From: Brachynemurus nebulosus
Lineage: Eukaryota > Arthropoda > Insecta > Neuroptera > Myrmeleontidae
Length of the DNA stretch: 64,000 bases
Direction of reading: 5' to 3'
NCBI GenBank assembly: GCA_035578155.1
Contig: JAPWDM010000003.1
Coordinates: 17,324,916 to 17,388,915, forward strand
Part shown: positions 60,884-64,000 of the stretch, one piece after another
How the letters are laid out: the number at the start of each line of letters is the position of its first letter
Position numbering within the stretch: position 1 is the stretch's first letter
Notes under the pieces: model-generated
What the model was told of the DNA's origin: nothing
The model's input: the letters and a program-made list of their open reading frames with translations, nothing else
Databases searched by the model: none
Made by a program: the position numbers and the translations under genes

Positions 60884-61458
60884 TCTACTTAATAAATTTC
60901 TAATACTGACTGACTGACTGACTGACAGACAACGCACAGCCTAAACCGTTGGGTTTAAAACAATGAAATTTTGCATACGAGTTCCCTATGTAACGTAGAT
61001 GAGCACTAAGAAAGGATTTTTGAAAATTCTAAATGGACTTAATAGGGGATGAAAATTTGTTTGCAAATTATTTATTTTTGAAGTTAGTATGGTATATCAA
61101 AATATGTTAGTATGGCTATTAAAATAAAGAATATCTTATTGAATAAATCTTTAACACTGACTGACAGACGACGCACAATCTAAATTGTTGGGATTAGAAG
61201 GACGAAATTTAGCACAGGAGATATGAAAATTGGCGTTTAGGCTTCTATTTTTAAATAAACGTCAGTTGTGTAAACGTTTCTGGAAATTTATTCCCTAAGG
61301 GGTTAAGACAGGAAATGAAAGTTCGTATGGGAAATTCGTCATTTAGTTAGAAACGTGGGTATTGATTTAGGCTTTTGAAAAACATTAATAGTGAGCAGAA
61401 AGTGAGTATCTAATAAAAAGATGTTGTCGATGGGAAATCCCATCGGGCATACGGCTAG
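60884..61458 (+). mobile_element. Non-autonomous Helitron, copy 2
   Basis: It begins TCTACTTAATAAATTTCTAA after an A and ends CTAG (61455-61458) before T. A perfect 7-bp stem, CGATGGG-AAAT-CCCATCG at 61428-61445, lies nine bases before CTAG, as in Helitron 3' ends. Inside are (CTGA)n followed by CAGACAACGCACAGCCTAAA at about 60906-60950 and a second version near 61160-61190. The 575-bp length is close to the 556 bp of the minus-strand copy at 10186-10741. Confidence 0.85.
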
Positions 61459-63700
61459 TATTTTATAAAGACCGTGGTCATCTATGTAAAAGTGCGAAAT
61501 TTTCATCTTTGTCACTCCTATACGCCGTCAAAACGATGAATTGACATGTTCCAATAAGTTTGTGCCGTGGTGGCACCTCAATAAATTTATTATATGTTTT
61601 TATTTGATGATCAATTTTTTAATTGTAAAATCATTTCATTTGTATTTATCTATGAGCGCAGAGTGGAAGCAATGTAATTTTTAAATAAATTGTACAGTAA
61701 CATAAGAACATTAAAATAACATAAAAAATTTGGGGGAACAGGTCTACCCACACTGTCAACTTCCCATTGGGTGCCCTTAAGGCTTAAAGACTAGAGACTA
61801 TTGTACATAAATAATTCTTTTTTCATTTAAGGGGGTCCTTCCCCCGTACCCCCGACAGGGGTTTTGCATCTTGCGCCCTACTGGGGGGCTTGACACTCTG
61901 TGTCCCGTGGGTGACTCCACCCCTCATTAAACAAATGATATCATCATTTAATCTCGAGATATGCGAGACGATAAATATTTCACAAAAAGTTTTTGATTCG
62001 TTTTTTTTTTTTATTATAAAAACAAACCGCTAATCCGAATTTGCTGAAAGCTTTATCCGGTCTTCATTTTTTAATTACGCATCTAATGAAATTAGTCCGG
62101 AATTTATATCGTCATTTGTTCTCGAGATATGCGAGACGAAAGAAAAATCGGATTCTAGTGACCTTGAAACGTGGAGATATGTCCAAATTAGCGATTCGTA
62201 AAATCGGACCCATAATAATAACTTCCAATGGGAAGTTAAAAAGAAACTGCTTCCTCCATGCGCTCTATATAAAAAAAATGAAATGTTATTGAAAATGTGT
62301 TATTTTTAACGAAAATCACAGACCAAAATTTGGCGTCCCACAGCTAATATCAATTGTAGTTTTTTTTCCTTTATATACATATTTTCTTGTTAGGCACAGA
62401 GTCTACTTTCAGGATATATAAAGAAAACATTAAATCGTGCACATTTTTTTTTTCATTTTGGGGCAAAAATAAGGCCTTATCGATACCCTTCCTTTCTAAT
62501 AGAAAATTAGCAAAGCAATATGTCAAATAAATTTGCTCTCTTTCACTTTCGGAATAGTTGTTTCAACATCTTAACATCATCTGGCAAATGTATTCTATGT
62601 ATAATTAAAATAATTATGTCTGTTTTCCGTTTATAATTTATTTCCGTTGATTTGTTGAAAATATTTAGCTAACTATTGACTATAAAACATTTTAACTGCT
62701 GATCAACCGGTTTAATTATTTATTATTAATATAGATATAGTTCAATTAGCGAGAAAAAAATCGATTGAAATTAAATTAATTGATTCAAACAGATCGATAA
62801 ATTGATCAAATTCAAAGTTTTATTACTTATATTAATATGCTTAATTTTTTTTTCGGTAGTCAAATAAAAACATCAAATATAAATACCACACCTCTTCTTT
62901 TGTAGATTTTTTATTCTCTGTTTTATGTAATAATATAATTTATTAAGACTTAAAAAAAAATTATAGCAAGGTAATTCCTGGTATACAAATTACCAACTTT
63001 TATGAACATCCACCTCTTTGAATACCTTTCAAGAAATATGTCAAGGATGATAATAATACTTGTCTACTGGTTAGATTCCCCCCTTATTGGGGATATAATT
63101 TTTTTTATTACAACCTCTTTAAGTAGATCATTTCAACAATATTCCTACAAAATTTCATAAGAACCAGAGCATTAGCATTCCGAAAGTTATGTGAATTTAA
63201 AAAAGTGACCTTGAGTACAATTTCTCAGTCACTGTCGTTCCGTGTGAATTGATAATTATGTTTAACTGTTTAAGTTAAAAAAACATCAAAAAACTCAAAA
63301 CTCTAAAGGCGATTTTCTCGAAAACACATTTTTTTTAAATTGTTGTATCGATTCTTTTGAGATTTTGCACATTAATGAAATAAAATACTTTACTTTGCAA
63401 AAATACTTATTATTATTTGCTATTACAGTGACTGGTCTCGGAACGAAGGATTTTTTATTTTAATAATCGTAATAATTTTATCGTAAGAAAAATATGACCT
63501 TTTGATAACAGTACATTTAAAAAATAAAATTCGGCAAGTGCGTGTTTTTGACACGCACTAAGTAATATCACCTCAGTGAAAGTGTTAATCTATGATTTTT
63601 TGGCTCGTTTTTTAAGTACAGTGAGACTACAGCCCTCTTGCGTTTATTCAATATATGCATGTAACTCTATAATTAGAGTAATATTTTTAACTCTATAATT
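61459..63700. other. Intergenic with short repeats and a hairpin
   Basis: TCTCGAGATATGCGAGACGA occurs at about 61952 and 62119. A GC-richer patch (61830-61930) is rich in CCCCC/GGGGG. A perfect hairpin, AGTGCGTGT-TTTTG-ACACGCACT, lies at 63537-63559. The 83-codon frame at 62041-62292 has no recognised domain. Confidence 0.55.
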
Positions 63701-63701
63701 T

Positions 63702-64000
63702 TTTTTCTTTTTTTTATTAAAATTGGGGTACTGCTGCCGGTGGATGGCGCGGTCAGCAGCACCCGGCGGCATCGCCTACTAAGGGCATGCGCCGCCAAAA
63801 CTCAGTAAAGATAAAATCAACACATAAAGACAGGAACACATAAATGCAATAGACAATGGACAACATACACATATTAAAATTCAACGATGAGCCCTGCCAT
63901 CCCAGGGCCTAAAAAGTACGGACAGTCCTTGGTGGCGGTACGCTAAGGGCTAGCCAGAGCGTCCGGTCACCAAGGTCTGAAATCCAACGATGAATCTCCG
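63702..64000 (-). mobile_element. 3' end of a LINE-type retrotransposon (partial)
   Basis: Read on the minus strand, GC-rich sequence from the window edge ends ACCCCAATTTTAATAAA and an A-rich tail (63702-63719). Composition is sharply richer in G+C than the flank (GCGCCATCCACCGGCAGCAG). A frame is open from the edge for 16 codons to TAG at 63950-63952 and could be the end of ORF2, but it is too short to identify. AACTCTATAATT repeats at 63664 and 63690 lie next to the tail. The remaining ~230 bp would be 3' UTR. Clade not determined. Confidence 0.5.

Noticed and set aside
62041..62292. 83-codon frame rich in Lys and Arg
   Set aside because: It begins without a convincing ATG, covers part of a duplicated GAGATATGCGAGACGA block, and matches no family I know.

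Overview
The window is strongly AT-rich, gene-poor eukaryotic DNA. Short introns, a dense mix of Helitrons, cut-and-paste MITEs, Penelope and LINE remnants, and many long (TA)n tracts point to an arthropod, most likely an insect; I cannot name the order or species. No long protein gene is present and nothing looks bacterial or viral. All coordinates were read by eye, so element ends may be off by a few bases and no alignment or database search was run.

Host genes. The best locus is at 13.55-14.29 kb (+). A two-exon, 98-residue single-pass membrane protein ends two bases before a splice donor; one short intron later lies an 88-residue two-pass membrane ORF, so the two may share one bicistronic transcript. 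A weaker locus at 41.8-42.24 kb (-) can be read as three exons giving a secreted 81-residue protein. A tiny signal-peptide ORF starts divergently at 42.44 kb (+).

Mobile DNA fills much of the rest. (1) Two copies of a Helentron-like (HINE) element lie at 16.5-19.85 kb (+) and 48.4-50.1 kb (-); the first carries eight tandem copies of a ~178-bp unit. (2) Two non-autonomous Helitrons with TC...hairpin-CTAG ends lie at 10.19-10.74 kb (-) and 60.88-61.46 kb (+). (3) Six elements are bounded by TTAA or a one-base variant (3.9, 27.6, 40.9, 43.0, 48.4 and 59.6 kb), like piggyBac targets; the 48.4 kb one contains the second HINE. (4) A ~540-bp family with a (TA)n core has two full copies (36.6, 55.1 kb), one interrupted copy (14.5-15.8 kb) and two palindromic derivatives (12.6, 30.6 kb). 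(5) Single MITEs resemble hAT (25.5, 46.5 kb), pogo/Tigger (28.0 kb), PIF/Harbinger (58.5 kb) and TA-target families (14.9, 23.9, 58.0 kb). (6) A composite long-TIR element at 6.85-8.52 kb holds a tandem array and a ~130-bp-arm hairpin.

Other items: a Penelope-type GIY-YIG endonuclease fossil at 1.73 kb, tRNA-Thr-like sequences inside a dispersed repeat at 25.2 and 34.1 kb, and the 3' end of a LINE running off the right edge on the minus strand. The remaining stretches look like unannotated intergenic sequence.
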